64,000 nucleotides of DNA from Dyadobacter bucti (GCF_005869225.1 NZ_SWFP01000003.1:496001-560000); one strand, 5' to 3'; counted from the first letter of the stretch, positions 28,217 to 38,581 are shown. Numbers and translations are program-made. Notes: a model not told the origin generated them from the sequence alone.

Positions 28217-30583
28217 ATGCTCAGAAATTACTTCAAAATCGCTGGCAGGAATCTGGTTCGTAACCTGTCATTTTCTGCCATCAATATCTCCGGCCTTGCT
28301 CTGGGGCTCGCCTCTGCCATGCTGATTTTCCTCTGGGTACAGGATGAACTGAGCATCGGCAGGCAACACCAAAATGCCGACCATCTTTACCGGATCATGG
28401 AAAGGGAATTCACAGATGGTAAGGTCGTCGCTGATGACGATACTCCGGGCATACTCGCAGACGAGCTCAAAAGGGTCTTTCCTGAGGTAGTTTACGCAGC
28501 GGGTTTTTCCTCCTCTGAATCTCACATGCTGACCGCCGGCAACAAATCGCTGCGGCAATCCGGGAATTTTGCAGGGGCCGATTGGTTTAATTTATACCAT
28601 GTCCCGCTGCTGGCCGGAACGCCGGCCGCTTTGCGTGATCCCGGCAGTGTAGCTATTTCCAGAAAACTGGCCGAAACCTATTTTGGGCAGGTACAAAATG
28701 CGCTGGGAAAATCCATCCGGTTTGATAACCATATCGATAGGCAGGTAACTGCGGTATTCGAGGATCATCCCGCCAATGCAACTGACCAATATGATTTTTT
28801 GCTCAATTGGCAGGAGTTCCTGGATCGGGAACCGTGGTTGAAGAAATGGACAAATTACGGCCCTGCCACCCGTCTGATGCTTAGTCCCGCTGCTGATGTG
28901 GCTGCATTGGACAGCAAGCTCACATGGTTTCTCAAAGGCCGCAATGATGAGTTCAGCAAAAGCTTTTACATCAATCTTTTTCTGAAAGCGGAGAAAGATG
29001 CATACCTCTATTCCAATTACAAAAACGGCTACCTGGATGGCGGACGTATCGAATATGTTCGACTGTTAAGCATCATTGCTTTTTTTCTCGTGGCGATCGC
29101 CGGGATCAATTTTATGAATCTTGCCACGGCCCGGTCGGTGAAACGGTCTATGGAAGTCGGTGTGAGGAAAGTGGTCGGGGCAGGGCGTGCGTCGCTGGTT
29201 AGCCAATTTTTGAGTGAGGCATTTTTACTGGTCATCATTGCGATCATACTGGGGTTAACGCTGGTATCTATCAGTTTGCCCGCTTTTAACAATTTAACCG
29301 GCAAATCACTACATATCCCTCTTGATCAGCCCGACTTCTGGTTATATCTTATTGGCCTGCTGGTGCTTACGGGATTTTTTGCTGGCAGTTATCCGGCGTT
29401 TTTTCTTTCCGGTTTCAATCCTTTGAAGGTTTTGAAAGGAGCTGGGAGTCCGCGTTCGGGCGATCTGGTTTTCCGTCGCGGGCTGGTTGTTTTTCAGTTC
29501 ATGTTATCCCTGATCCTGATCGTAGGGACGGTCGTTATTTACCAGCAGCTACAATATTTTCAGAATAAAAACCTGGGCTATGACCGTGAAAATCTGATCA
29601 ATATCCCGCTCGACGGCGATTTGCCGAAAAACTATCAGGTGTTCAAAGAGGAACTACTCCGGACGTCGGGCATCCAGTCAGCGACACACATGTATGCCAG
29701 TCCTTTGGGAAATGGCAATACTACCGAGTCGGTAAACTGGACTGGTAAAAATCCCGATGCCTCTATCTCTTTCAATAATACCGCCGTCGGTTTTGATTTT
29801 GTGAAAACAATGAAGCTCAAAGTCATGGACGGTCGTGATTTCTCGGCGGATTTTGGCAACGATTCTGCAAATTATCTTATCAATCAGGCAGCTGCGAAAC
29901 GCATCGGGTATAAAGATCCCGTAGGGCAGCCGCTGACGTTCTGGTCAAAGCCCGGAAAAATCATTGGCGTGGTGGAGGACTTTCATTTCAATTCGCTGCA
30001 TCAGGCCATCAACCCGCTGATCATCAGGCTGGCTGACGGTCATTATGGTAATTTGCTGGTAAGAATACAGCCGGGACAAACCAAAGAAGCGCTTGCCAGT
30101 ATCGAGGCGGTTTACAAAAAGTTTAACCCCAAATTCCCTTTTACTTATGCCTTCGTGGATGCGGGTTATGAGACATTATACAGAAGCGAAAATATAGTAG
30201 GTACGATGGCCGCGATTTTTGCATTTCTGGCCATTTTTATCGCCTGCCTGGGCTTGTTCGGGCTGGCTGCATTTACTGCCGAGCAACGGACAAAGGAGAT
30301 CGGGGTGCGCAAAATACTGGGTGCTTCCGTAGCCGGAATCGTGGCTTTGCTTTCAGGGGATTTTCTGAAACTTGTCCTGATCGCTGTGGTCATTTCCTCG
30401 CCCGTAGCCTGGTATGTCATGAACCAGTGGCTCGACAATTTTGCATACAAAATAGACATACAATGGTGGGTTTTTGTCATCGCCGGACTGCTGGCCGTAT
30501 GCATAGCGATGGTAACGATCAGCTACCAGAGTATCAGGACAGCGATGATGAATCCAGTGGAGAGCCTTAGGGGGAATGATTGA
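28217..30583 (+). CDS. ABC transporter permease P9
   Basis: 788 residues, the shortest of the full-length copies. FtsX module 1 near residue 292 reads AGINFMNLATARSVKRSMEVGVRKVVGA, with AGINF where most copies have ACINF. Module 2 near 675 is standard (ACLGLFGLAAFTAEQRTKEIGVRKILGAS). The C-terminus is NPVESLRGND, two residues unlike the common SLRSE, and these last codons read straight into the octamer array that follows. First gene of the six-permease block P9-P14. Confidence 0.95.
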   Translation: MLRNYFKIAGRNLVRNLSFSAINISGLALGLASAMLIFLWVQDELSIGRQHQNADHLYRIMEREFTDGKVVADDDTPGILADELKRVFPEVVYAAGFSSSESHMLTAGNKSLRQSGNFAGADWFNLYHVPLLAGTPAALRDPGSVAISRKLAETYFGQVQNALGKSIRFDNHIDRQVTAVFEDHPANATDQYDFLLNWQEFLDREPWLKKWTNYGPATRLMLSPAADVAALDSKLTWFLKGRNDEFSKSFYINLFLKAEKDAYLYSNYKNGYLDGGRIEYVRLLSIIAFFLVAIAGINFMNLATARSVKRSMEVGVRKVVGAGRASLVSQFLSEAFLLVIIAIILGLTLVSISLPAFNNLTGKSLHIPLDQPDFWLYLIGLLVLTGFFAGSYPAFFLSGFNPLKVLKGAGSPRSGDLVFRRGLVVFQFMLSLILIVGTVVIYQQLQYFQNKNLGYDRENLINIPLDGDLPKNYQVFKEELLRTSGIQSATHMYASPLGNGNTTESVNWTGKNPDASISFNNTAVGFDFVKTMKLKVMDGRDFSADFGNDSANYLINQAAAKRIGYKDPVGQPLTFWSKPGKIIGVVEDFHFNSLHQAINPLIIRLADGHYGNLLVRIQPGQTKEALASIEAVYKKFNPKFPFTYAFVDAGYETLYRSENIVGTMAAIFAFLAIFIACLGLFGLAAFTAEQRTKEIGVRKILGASVAGIVALLSGDFLKLVLIAVVISSPVAWYVMNQWLDNFAYKIDIQWWVFVIAGLLAVCIAMVTISYQSIRTAMMNPVESLRGND

Positions 30584-30830
30584 ATGATTGAATGATTGAA
30601 TGAGTGAATGAGTGAATGAGTGAATGGGTGAATGAGTGAATGGGTGAATGAGTGAATGAGTGAATGAGTGAATGGGTGAATGAGTGAATGGGTGAATTTT
30701 GAATTAGTGAATGATTGAATGAGTGAATGAGTGAATGGGTGAATGAGTGAATGGGTGAATGAGTGAATTTTGGATTAGTGAATTTTGAATGAGTGAATGA
30801 CTGAATGATTGAATGTGTGAACGACTGAAT
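30574..30830. repeat. Octamer array after P9
   Basis: About 32 units of an 8-base repeat (variants GAATGAGT, GAATGATT, GAATGGGT) with two short interruptions reading TTTTGAATTAGT. It starts within the last codons of P9. On the + strand every frame meets TGA; the minus strand is open in all frames only because of the repeat. Confidence 0.9.
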
Positions 30831-30902
30831 AAGCCGCGGCGGAACGGGGAATAATTGAATCTGAAAAATTAAAAAAGCTGATAGCAGACTGCTGATAGCC
30901 CA
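30828..30902. repeat. S unit and D repeat before P10
   Basis: A diverged 22-bp S unit (30828-30849, GCCGCGGCGGAACGGGG core) and a D-type element, AGCTGATAGCAGACTGCTGATAGCC in two overlapping parts (30876-30900), just upstream of the P10 start. Together with the octamer array this fills the 325-base gap between P9 and P10. Confidence 0.65.
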
Positions 30903-30908
30903 AACAAT

Positions 30909-33287
30909 ATGCTCCAAAATTATCTCAAAATCGCCTGGCGGAATTTGATGAAGGAACGCCAGTTCACTGCCCTGAACCTGATAGGTCTTTCGACTGGTCT
31001 GGTCTGTACTTTGCTGATATATCTGTGGATCAGTGATGAGCTCCATATTGACAAATACAATGAAAAGGACAGTCAGCTTTTTCAGGTGATGGCGAATCAT
31101 TTTCATGAGAATGATATCAATACCATTGAGCATACACCCGGTCTTCTGGCCAAATCCCTCGCAGCTGAAATTCCGGAAGTGGAGCATGCCGTCACGGTCC
31201 TTCCGGCATCCTGGTTTTCTACGCAGGGCGTCATTTCTTTCGGGGCAAAGCATCTGAAAGCAGGCAGTCAGTTTATCGGGAAGGATTATTTCAATGTTTT
31301 CACATGTCCGTTCATCTCAGGTGACCCGAACAGTGTGCTATCAGACAAGCAGACGATCGCGATTTCGGAAGATCTGGCGATGAAGCTGTTTAATACCAAA
31401 GACAATCTTGTCGGAAAAACAATACATTGGGACCAGAGCGAATTTACTGGCGCATATATGATAGGGGGTGTTTTTAAAAATAATCCTCCAGATGCGACAA
31501 ACAAGTTCGATATGCTGTTCAATTTTGATCAGTTCGCAGAAAAACGGCCCGGCATGGCCTCATGGGGAAACAGCGACCCCAGTACATTTTTGATCCTCAA
31601 AAAAGGGACAGATCCGGATCAGTTCAACAGCAAGATCAGGAACTACTTAAAGTCAAAAGACAAAGACCTTACCGCGCAGCTTTTTGCAATCAAATATTCC
31701 GACAAATACTTGCACGGGCAGTTTGAAAACGGCGTGCAATCGGGCGGGCGGATCGCCTACGTGAAATTGTTTTCCATCATCGCCGTATTTATCCTGATGA
31801 TCGCCTGCATCAATTTCATGAACCTGTCGACTGCCAAAGCATCGGGCAGAATGAAGGAGGTAGGGATCAAAAAAGTCGTCGGCGCGTACCGGAGCTCACT
31901 GGTATTCCAATATCTGAGTGAATCTGTTCTGATGGCTTTTCTGTCGCTGCTCATTTCCTTTTTACTTCTGATTTTACTCCTTCCGCAGTTCAATATTATC
32001 ACCGGAAAACAGATCATACTTTCTCTCAATACTCGGCTGATTTTATCTGTATTGGGTATTACGTTGTTCACCGGTCTGCTGGCGGGCAGCTACCCTGCTT
32101 TTTACTTGTCGGGATTTAATCCGGTGGCGGTGTTGAAAGGCAAGCTGAAAACGTCCGCAGGCGAGCTTTGGGTGAGAAAGGGGCTGGTGGTATTTCAATT
32201 TGCGGTTTCGGTCATTTTTATCGTTTCGGTGCTGGTTGTTTACAAGCAGATCGATTTCATACAGACCAAAAACCTGGGCTACAGCCGTGAAAATATCATC
32301 CATTTCGAAATTCCTTTCGGCATGGATTCTGCCAGCCTGAAATCTTCCGAATCATTTCTCAATGAGGTGAAAAACCTTCCCGGGGTGGTCAGCGCGTCGA
32401 GCTATTATCATACCCTCACAGGCGAGCACGGGGCCATTTCAGGGTTTGAATGGCCCGGAAAGCAGCCGGGGCGCGACATCGAATTCTCGAATCTGGAAGT
32501 AGGATATAATTTCATTGAAACGGCCGGGATCCAGTTCAAAGAGGGCCGCAGTTTTTCACAAAATCAAAACGCGCAGCATGAAATTGTCTTCAATGAAGCA
32601 GCCATTAAAAGCATGGGGCTCAAAGATCCCATCGGTAAAACGGTGAAATTCTGGGGGCAGGAAAGACAGATCGTAGGTGTCGTAAAGAACTTCAATTTCG
32701 AATCACTGTATGAAGCAGTTAAGCCCTGCTTTTTTCAGGTTTACCCGGTAATGCCCAATATCATGGTGAAAATCCAGGGAGGCGCTAAAAAACAGACCAT
32801 TGCCCGGATAAAAAATGCTTTCAAAGACTACCACGCAGACCACGTTTTCGACTACCAGTTCCTGGATGAAAATTACAAAGCATTGTACCTGGCAGAAAGC
32901 CGGATCGGTACGTTATCCACCTGTTTTGCAGGGCTTGCGATCCTGATATCAAGTCTGGGGCTGTTCGGGCTGGCTGCCTTTACCGCCCAGAGACGACAAA
33001 AAGAAATAGGTGTGCGAAAAGTGGTAGGCGCGACGGTCGGAGATGTGGCCTTGCTGTTGTCGATGGATTTTCTGAAACTGATCTTCATTGCCATGATCAT
33101 CGCGTTCCCGCTCACGGCCTGGGCACTAAGTCAGTGGCTCAATGACTTCGCATATCGTATTGATATAGGGATAAATGTGTTCCTGATCGCAGGCCTGTCG
33201 ATAACAATGCTGGCCATCAGCACAGTAGGTTACCAGGCTGTCAAAGCAGCATTGAGGGATCCGGTGAAGAGTCTTAGAAGTGAATGA
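30909..33287 (+). CDS. ABC transporter permease P10
   Basis: 792 residues. FtsX module 1 near residue 297 has ACINFMNLSTAKASGRMKEVGIKKVVGA; the KASGRMKEVGIKK loop departs from the usual RSEKRAKEVGIRK. Module 2 near 680 reads SSLGLFGLAAFTAQRRQKEIGVRKVVGATVGDVALLLSMDF, again divergent in the loop (QRRQKEIG). Both coupling loops are changed in the same protein, so it may contact a different ATPase (inference). The last codons AGT-GAA-TGA match the octamer unit that follows. Confidence 0.95.
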   Translation: MLQNYLKIAWRNLMKERQFTALNLIGLSTGLVCTLLIYLWISDELHIDKYNEKDSQLFQVMANHFHENDINTIEHTPGLLAKSLAAEIPEVEHAVTVLPASWFSTQGVISFGAKHLKAGSQFIGKDYFNVFTCPFISGDPNSVLSDKQTIAISEDLAMKLFNTKDNLVGKTIHWDQSEFTGAYMIGGVFKNNPPDATNKFDMLFNFDQFAEKRPGMASWGNSDPSTFLILKKGTDPDQFNSKIRNYLKSKDKDLTAQLFAIKYSDKYLHGQFENGVQSGGRIAYVKLFSIIAVFILMIACINFMNLSTAKASGRMKEVGIKKVVGAYRSSLVFQYLSESVLMAFLSLLISFLLLILLLPQFNIITGKQIILSLNTRLILSVLGITLFTGLLAGSYPAFYLSGFNPVAVLKGKLKTSAGELWVRKGLVVFQFAVSVIFIVSVLVVYKQIDFIQTKNLGYSRENIIHFEIPFGMDSASLKSSESFLNEVKNLPGVVSASSYYHTLTGEHGAISGFEWPGKQPGRDIEFSNLEVGYNFIETAGIQFKEGRSFSQNQNAQHEIVFNEAAIKSMGLKDPIGKTVKFWGQERQIVGVVKNFNFESLYEAVKPCFFQVYPVMPNIMVKIQGGAKKQTIARIKNAFKDYHADHVFDYQFLDENYKALYLAESRIGTLSTCFAGLAILISSLGLFGLAAFTAQRRQKEIGVRKVVGATVGDVALLLSMDFLKLIFIAMIIAFPLTAWALSQWLNDFAYRIDIGINVFLIAGLSITMLAISTVGYQAVKAALRDPVKSLRSE

Positions 33288-33411
33288 TTGAATGAGTGAA
33301 TGATTGAATGATGGGAGGAGGGATGAAAGGGGAGAACGGGACAAAGAATTTAAATATTAATGCTCTATCCTCCCTTTCCCCATCCTCCCTTTCCTCCATC
33401 CTCCATTATCC
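33281..33411. repeat. Octamer array plus purine/pyrimidine arms between P10 and P11
   Basis: Three to four octamers (33281-33311) beginning inside the P10 stop context, a purine arm (33312-33348), an AT-rich centre, and a pyrimidine arm (33366-33411) with TCCCTTTCCTCCATCC that ends just before P11. Confidence 0.75.
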
Positions 33412-33423
33412 AAATTTAAAACT

Positions 33424-35817
33424 ATGTTCTCCTACCTAAAAATCGCATTCAGGAATGTCCGCAAGAACGGGCTTTATTCTTTTATTAACCTCACCGGCCT
33501 GACGCTGGGGTTGGGCGTGGCGATCACTTTGTTCTGGATCGTCCGGTTTGAGTATAGCTTTGATCGTTATCATTCCAAAGCTGAGCGCATTTACCGGATA
33601 CGCTCCACCGATAAGTTCGGAGAAAAGCAGTCACATGTTCCTTATGGTGTGATCAAGGTTTTAAATGAGCAGCTTCCCGGGGTGGAAAATGCAGCCAGCC
33701 TTTATGCACAAAATGAGGCAGGCATTAAGATCGGGACGGCTATTTACAGCCAGGAAAATTCCTTTTTTGCGCCACCGGCCATGCTGGAAATGCTGGACCT
33801 GGTCTGGCTGGAAGGATCGCCGGTACAATCATTGAGTGAGCCCGGGAAAGTGGTTATCGATGATGAAACGGCCGGAAAATTGTTCAATGGTAATGCGATG
33901 GGCAAATCTTTCCGGTATAACAACGATATGGACCTGACGGTGTCCGGCATCATCAAAAAAGTGCCTGTTAACTCCGAGTTTCCGCTGGCTATGGTCATTT
34001 CGTGGGAAACTTTGAAAAAAGCGCGGGAAGAATTCAGGAATGAAAACTACTGGGGCGGGGGCGACTCGATGAACCAGGGATTTGTATTGCTGAAAAAAGG
34101 AGCTGATCCGGAGCCGGCTAACAAAATTCTCACGGACCTGGTCAAAACCCATCAAGACGAAAGTACCATTGCTTCCTACGAATTGCAGCCGCTTGCCGAC
34201 ATGCATTTTGATACTACTAAAGACCCATTCAAATACTCTGTTCCTGCCTGGACGATTTACACGCTGGCGAGTATCGGGCTTTTTCTGATATTCATTGCAT
34301 GCATCAATTATGTCAATCTGGCTACGGTGCAATCCATTCAGAGGGGCCGGGAAATTGCCATGCGCAAGGTGCTGGGCAGCGGTAAAACTAGGCTCATTTT
34401 CCAGTTTTTCGGGGAGACCGCGATACTCGTTTTTGCAGCACTTCTGATGGGCAGTCTGCTGGCTTCTAAATTGATAGGTTCTTCTTCGCAACTGCTCAAC
34501 ACACAGGCCGGCGAATCTCAGGTTTGGGGTGCCGGCACCATTGTTTTTTTAATAGTTCTGGGTCTGGTCGTGACTTTTCTGGCAGGATTTTACCCGGCTA
34601 TCGTCGTTTCCGGTTTTGAGCCGAAAAGAGCTCTGCAGAGTACAAAATCGGTTCCGGTCGGGCGTGGGATTTCGTTGCGTTCTGGTTTGGTAACATTGCA
34701 GTTTGTGATCGCGCAGGTACTGGTAATATGTACGTTGATTGGTATCCGGCAGATCCGGTATTTTTATGAAAAAGACCTTGGTTTCGATAAAAGTGGTATT
34801 GTAACGGTAGCTATGCCGGACCGCGGCAGCCATATCCGCGAACGTTTCAAGCAGGAATTGATGCAATATCCTGAAATCCGGGAAGTTGCTTTCGGGCTTA
34901 CAACGCCGGCCAGCAAAAGAAACCACTGGTGGAGTGCAGTGTCGGATCCGAACCTGCCCGACGGCGGGGAAACTTTCCGTATCCAGCATGTCGACACAAA
35001 TTATTTTGCTTTTTTCCGCATTCCGCTCGTGGCCGGACGAAAACTGACTGCCGTCGATACCACCAGAGGAATGGGGACAAGTGTTGAAAATACCGACGTC
35101 ATGATCAATGAAAAGGCGGCCAGGGATCTTGGTTACCGCGATCCACAGCAGGTATTGGGACGTAGGATCGAAGTATGGGGAATGAAAACGACTGTTGTGG
35201 GAGTGGTAAAGGATTACAATTCGGAAGACTTGAAAAGCAAGCTGATACCGCATGTGTATATGTATGGAAGCTGGAATTTTCAACTGGCAAGTATCCGTAT
35301 TGATCCCAATAAAAAAACGGCCGCGCTCACCCACATAGGGGAAAAATGGAAGGCGATTTTTCCAAACAACTACTATAAACCTTCGTTTTTGGAAGACGAT
35401 ATCAATAGCTTTTACGAAAGCGAACAGAAGCTGACCAATTTCCTCAAACTGTTTGCGGCGATCGGGATTGTGATCGGCAGTCTGGGCTTGTTCGGGCTGG
35501 TGTCGTTTGTGGTGACGCAGCGCACCAGGGAGATTGGCGTTCGCAAAGTATTGGGCGCCACGGGAGCGAGTATTGTCAACTTGTTATCAAAAGATTTTCT
35601 GAAACTGGTACTGGTTGCCTTCGCAATTGCTTCCCCCATAGCCTGGTACCTGATGAAACAGTTTTTGAGTGAGTATACATTCAAGATCGACATTGAACCC
35701 TGGGTTTTTGTCCTTGCGGGCGCCGTTTCGACGGGTGTCGCGTTGGTCACGATCAGCGTCCAGAGCATCCGCGCAGCCATGATGAACCCGGCGGAGAGCC
35801 TGAGGGGGAATGATTGA
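33424..35817 (+). CDS. ABC transporter permease P11
   Basis: 797 residues. FtsX module 1 near 290 reads ACINYVNLATVQSIQRGREIAMRKVLGSGKTRLIFQF, the only copy with REIAMRK. Module 2 near 683 reads GSLGLFGLVSFVVTQRTREIGVRKVLGATGASIV. Subgroup of P2, P13, P15 and P18. The C-terminus is NPAESLRGND, the same unusual ending as P9, and about 55 bases around the stop are almost identical in the two genes, suggesting 3'-end exchange. Confidence 0.95.
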   Translation: MFSYLKIAFRNVRKNGLYSFINLTGLTLGLGVAITLFWIVRFEYSFDRYHSKAERIYRIRSTDKFGEKQSHVPYGVIKVLNEQLPGVENAASLYAQNEAGIKIGTAIYSQENSFFAPPAMLEMLDLVWLEGSPVQSLSEPGKVVIDDETAGKLFNGNAMGKSFRYNNDMDLTVSGIIKKVPVNSEFPLAMVISWETLKKAREEFRNENYWGGGDSMNQGFVLLKKGADPEPANKILTDLVKTHQDESTIASYELQPLADMHFDTTKDPFKYSVPAWTIYTLASIGLFLIFIACINYVNLATVQSIQRGREIAMRKVLGSGKTRLIFQFFGETAILVFAALLMGSLLASKLIGSSSQLLNTQAGESQVWGAGTIVFLIVLGLVVTFLAGFYPAIVVSGFEPKRALQSTKSVPVGRGISLRSGLVTLQFVIAQVLVICTLIGIRQIRYFYEKDLGFDKSGIVTVAMPDRGSHIRERFKQELMQYPEIREVAFGLTTPASKRNHWWSAVSDPNLPDGGETFRIQHVDTNYFAFFRIPLVAGRKLTAVDTTRGMGTSVENTDVMINEKAARDLGYRDPQQVLGRRIEVWGMKTTVVGVVKDYNSEDLKSKLIPHVYMYGSWNFQLASIRIDPNKKTAALTHIGEKWKAIFPNNYYKPSFLEDDINSFYESEQKLTNFLKLFAAIGIVIGSLGLFGLVSFVVTQRTREIGVRKVLGATGASIVNLLSKDFLKLVLVAFAIASPIAWYLMKQFLSEYTFKIDIEPWVFVLAGAVSTGVALVTISVQSIRAAMMNPAESLRGND

Positions 35818-36010
35818 ATGATTGAATGATTGAATGAGTGAATGAGTGAATGAGTGAATGAGTGAATGACTGAATGACTGAATGATTGAATGAATGGAGA
35901 AGGGAATAAAGGGAGGAAGGAGGAAAGGGAAGATGGTGGTTGAATATTTAATCCTCCATCGTTCCCTTTGTCCCTTTCCTCCCCTTCGTCCCTTTCATCC
36001 ATTTATTCCT
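35808..36010. repeat. Octamer array plus purine/pyrimidine arms between P11 and P12
   Basis: About 11 octamers (35808-35896) beginning in the last P11 codons, then a purine arm (35897-35935), a short AT-rich centre and a pyrimidine arm (35952-36010). The pyrimidine arm is open in the P12 frame and gives a false 26-residue extension. Confidence 0.85.
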
Positions 36011-36045
36011 TTTATACCCAAACTTGCAAAACAGCCAAAAAAACA

Positions 36046-38463
36046 ATGCTCCATAACTACATAAAAATCGCTTTTCGTAACCTGGTGAACAATAAGGTTT
36101 ACACCGGGATCAACGTTTTCGGGTTGGCTCTTGGGCTGGCTACTTCGCTCCTCATCATATTGTTTATAGCCGATGAGCTCAGTTTTGACAAACATCACAA
36201 GGATGCGGACCGGATTTACCGGGTAGCGATGAAAACCAAGGTGGAAAGCTGGGCGGCACTCGCGGGGCCTGTGGCGGGAGGGCTAAAAAACGATTTTCCG
36301 GAAGTGGAGTCGGTGACGCGGATATTGAAGTTTCTGGGAATGGAAAAGATGTTCTTGAAATACGAAAACGGAACCGAAAAGAAACAGTTTTACGAGTCCA
36401 ACGGATACTACGCCGATTCTACGGTCTTTGAGATTTTCACCTATGATTTTAAATATGGAAATCCCGGTAATGCGCTGAACCGCCCCAATACGCTCGTCCT
36501 TTCTGAAACATTGGCTGATAAAACTTTTGGCAGCGAAAATCCGGTAGGAAAGGTCATCAGCGTCGGGCTTCCTTTCGGCAATTTTAATTATACCGTTACG
36601 GGCGTTTTTAAAAACGATGGTAAGTCCCATTTGAAGGCAAATTTTTTGCTCTCCATGCAAAACAATGACCTTGGCGGATGGGTTGTTCAGCAAACCAACT
36701 GGGCTGTCAACAATATTTTTCATACTTACGTAAAATTGCGGCCGGGCACGGATGCACAGGTTTTTGAATCTAAACTGCCGGGTTTTTTGAACCGCAACGG
36801 AGGAGCGGACCTGAAAGCAATGGGTATTTCTAAAACATTTTTTCTGCAGCCGCTGCCGGACATATACCTCAGATCGAATATCGGAAATGAGCTGTCACAG
36901 AACGGAAGCATGACCTATATCTACATTTTTGGCTCGATATCTGTGTTTTTGCTGCTGATCGCCTGCATTAATTTCATGAACCTCTCCACAGCACGATCCG
37001 AAAAACGCGCCAGGGAGGTAGGCGTTCGCAAAGTGATGGGGGCTGAAAAGCAGTCGCTGGTATATCAGTTTTTAGGCGAATCGCTGTTTATGGCATTCTT
37101 ATCGCTTGGCCTGGCGCTGGTGCTGATATGGCTGTCGCTGCCATTTTTTAATAACCTGACCGGCAAAAAACTGGCTATCCTGCAAAACCCGGATTTTGTG
37201 ATCTGGATAGCCGGTATAACCCTTTTCACCGGGCTGCTTGCCGGTTTGTACCCGGCATTTTACCTGTCTTCTTTCAAACCTGTAAGCGTGCTGAAAGGCC
37301 GGCTGACGAGCCATATTTCTGCGGCGTTTTTGCGAAAGGGACTGGTTGTTTTTCAGTTCACGATCTCGATCATGCTTGTGTTGGGGGCGATTATTATCTG
37401 GCAGCAATTATCATTTATCCAAAACCGGAACCTCGGATTCAACAAGGAGCAGAAGGTAATCATACCCTTGAAAAGCGGCGAAGCGGCTAAGAATTACAGC
37501 GTTTTACGGGAAGAAATACTGAGAAATCCCAATGTGGTTTCGGTGACCAGCGGATCTGCTTATCCCGGGATCAAAACGGTGGAAGATTTGCTTTTTTATA
37601 AAGACGGCGAGACGGTTCATGAGGCCGTGGATGTACATTTCGCATCGGTGGAGGACGACTATCCCGAAACACTGGGTTTGCAGATACTTTCCGGAAGAAC
37701 ATTTTCCAGGCGTTTTCCAGCCGATTCCAACAGTATCATTCTCAATGAAGCAGCCATAAAACAACTGGGTTTCACTCCTGAAAATGCGATCGGGAAAAAT
37801 CTTTATTTTGAACTGTCGAACAAGCGTCGGCAAATCAGGATCGTTGGGGTAGTGAAGGATTTTAATTACCATAGCCTGCACGAGGAGATCAAGCCCTATG
37901 GACTTGTAACGGGTATTACGGACAACCATCAGTATTTGATTGCAAGCGTCAATGCCGATGATTATGAAAAGCTTCTGGGAAGTTTTGAACAAACCTGGAA
38001 AAAGCTGAACCTGGATACGCCGTTTTCGTTTTCTTTTCTGGACCAGGATTTTCAAATGAATTATGAAAAAGAACAACGCACATCGCGTATCGTGGTTTCA
38101 TTTACATTGATCGCAATTGCTATCGCTTGTCTGGGGTTATTCGGTCTGGCTACTTTTTCTGCCGAACAGCGTACAAAGGAAATCGGTGTCCGTAAAGTAC
38201 TCGGAGCTTCCATTGGCAGTATAATCGGTTTGATGTCCCGAGAATTTCTGGTGCTCGTACTCATTTCCATTGCTCTGGCAACACCTGTCATGTGGTACGC
38301 CATGAACAAATGGTTACAGGATTTTGCATATAAAGTGGATATCAAATGGTGGGTTTTTGCAGTAACCGGCCTTTTAGCAATTATGATAGCATTATTAACA
38401 GTAAGTTTCCAAAGCATCAAAGCAGCGTTGACCGATCCGGTGAAGGCGCTGAAAAGGGAGTAA
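36046..38463 (+). CDS. ABC transporter permease P12
   Basis: 805 residues from the ATG at 36046, where MLHNYIKIAFRNL begins; the longer frame from 35968 reads the Ser/Pro-rich spacer. FtsX module 1 near residue 304 has ACINFMNLSTARSEKRAREVGVRKVMGA; module 2 near 693 has ACLGLFGLATFSAEQRTKEIGVRKVLGAS and GLMSREFLVLV. The second periplasmic domain contains QILSGRTFSRRFPADS and a VVKDFNYHSLHEE block. Tail TDPVKALKRE. Confidence 0.95.
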   Translation: MLHNYIKIAFRNLVNNKVYTGINVFGLALGLATSLLIILFIADELSFDKHHKDADRIYRVAMKTKVESWAALAGPVAGGLKNDFPEVESVTRILKFLGMEKMFLKYENGTEKKQFYESNGYYADSTVFEIFTYDFKYGNPGNALNRPNTLVLSETLADKTFGSENPVGKVISVGLPFGNFNYTVTGVFKNDGKSHLKANFLLSMQNNDLGGWVVQQTNWAVNNIFHTYVKLRPGTDAQVFESKLPGFLNRNGGADLKAMGISKTFFLQPLPDIYLRSNIGNELSQNGSMTYIYIFGSISVFLLLIACINFMNLSTARSEKRAREVGVRKVMGAEKQSLVYQFLGESLFMAFLSLGLALVLIWLSLPFFNNLTGKKLAILQNPDFVIWIAGITLFTGLLAGLYPAFYLSSFKPVSVLKGRLTSHISAAFLRKGLVVFQFTISIMLVLGAIIIWQQLSFIQNRNLGFNKEQKVIIPLKSGEAAKNYSVLREEILRNPNVVSVTSGSAYPGIKTVEDLLFYKDGETVHEAVDVHFASVEDDYPETLGLQILSGRTFSRRFPADSNSIILNEAAIKQLGFTPENAIGKNLYFELSNKRRQIRIVGVVKDFNYHSLHEEIKPYGLVTGITDNHQYLIASVNADDYEKLLGSFEQTWKKLNLDTPFSFSFLDQDFQMNYEKEQRTSRIVVSFTLIAIAIACLGLFGLATFSAEQRTKEIGVRKVLGASIGSIIGLMSREFLVLVLISIALATPVMWYAMNKWLQDFAYKVDIKWWVFAVTGLLAIMIALLTVSFQSIKAALTDPVKALKRE

Positions 38464-38573
38464 GGGAAGACGGAGGAAGGGGAATAAAGGGACGAAAGGG
38501 AAAAAACTTACGTCCATACAATTATTTCCTTTCCTCCTACCTCCCTTTTCCTTCCCCCCTTTTCTCCTTTCAA
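38461..38573. repeat. Purine/pyrimidine arm spacer between P12 and P13
   Basis: Purine arm 38461-38504, AT-rich centre, pyrimidine arm 38527-38573. The arms are only loosely complementary, unlike the P4-P5 copy. Confidence 0.75.
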
Positions 38574-38581
38574 GAAAAACA

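Noticed and set aside
30574..30830. CRISPR-like array
   Set aside because: The unit is 8 bases with no unique spacers and no cas genes are present; it is a simple-sequence array.
30567..31253. Minus-strand open frame of 228 codons with repeated Ser-Phe-Thr-His
   Set aside because: It is the octamer array read backwards; an 8-base repeat without stops is open in all three minus frames. It continues antisense into P10.
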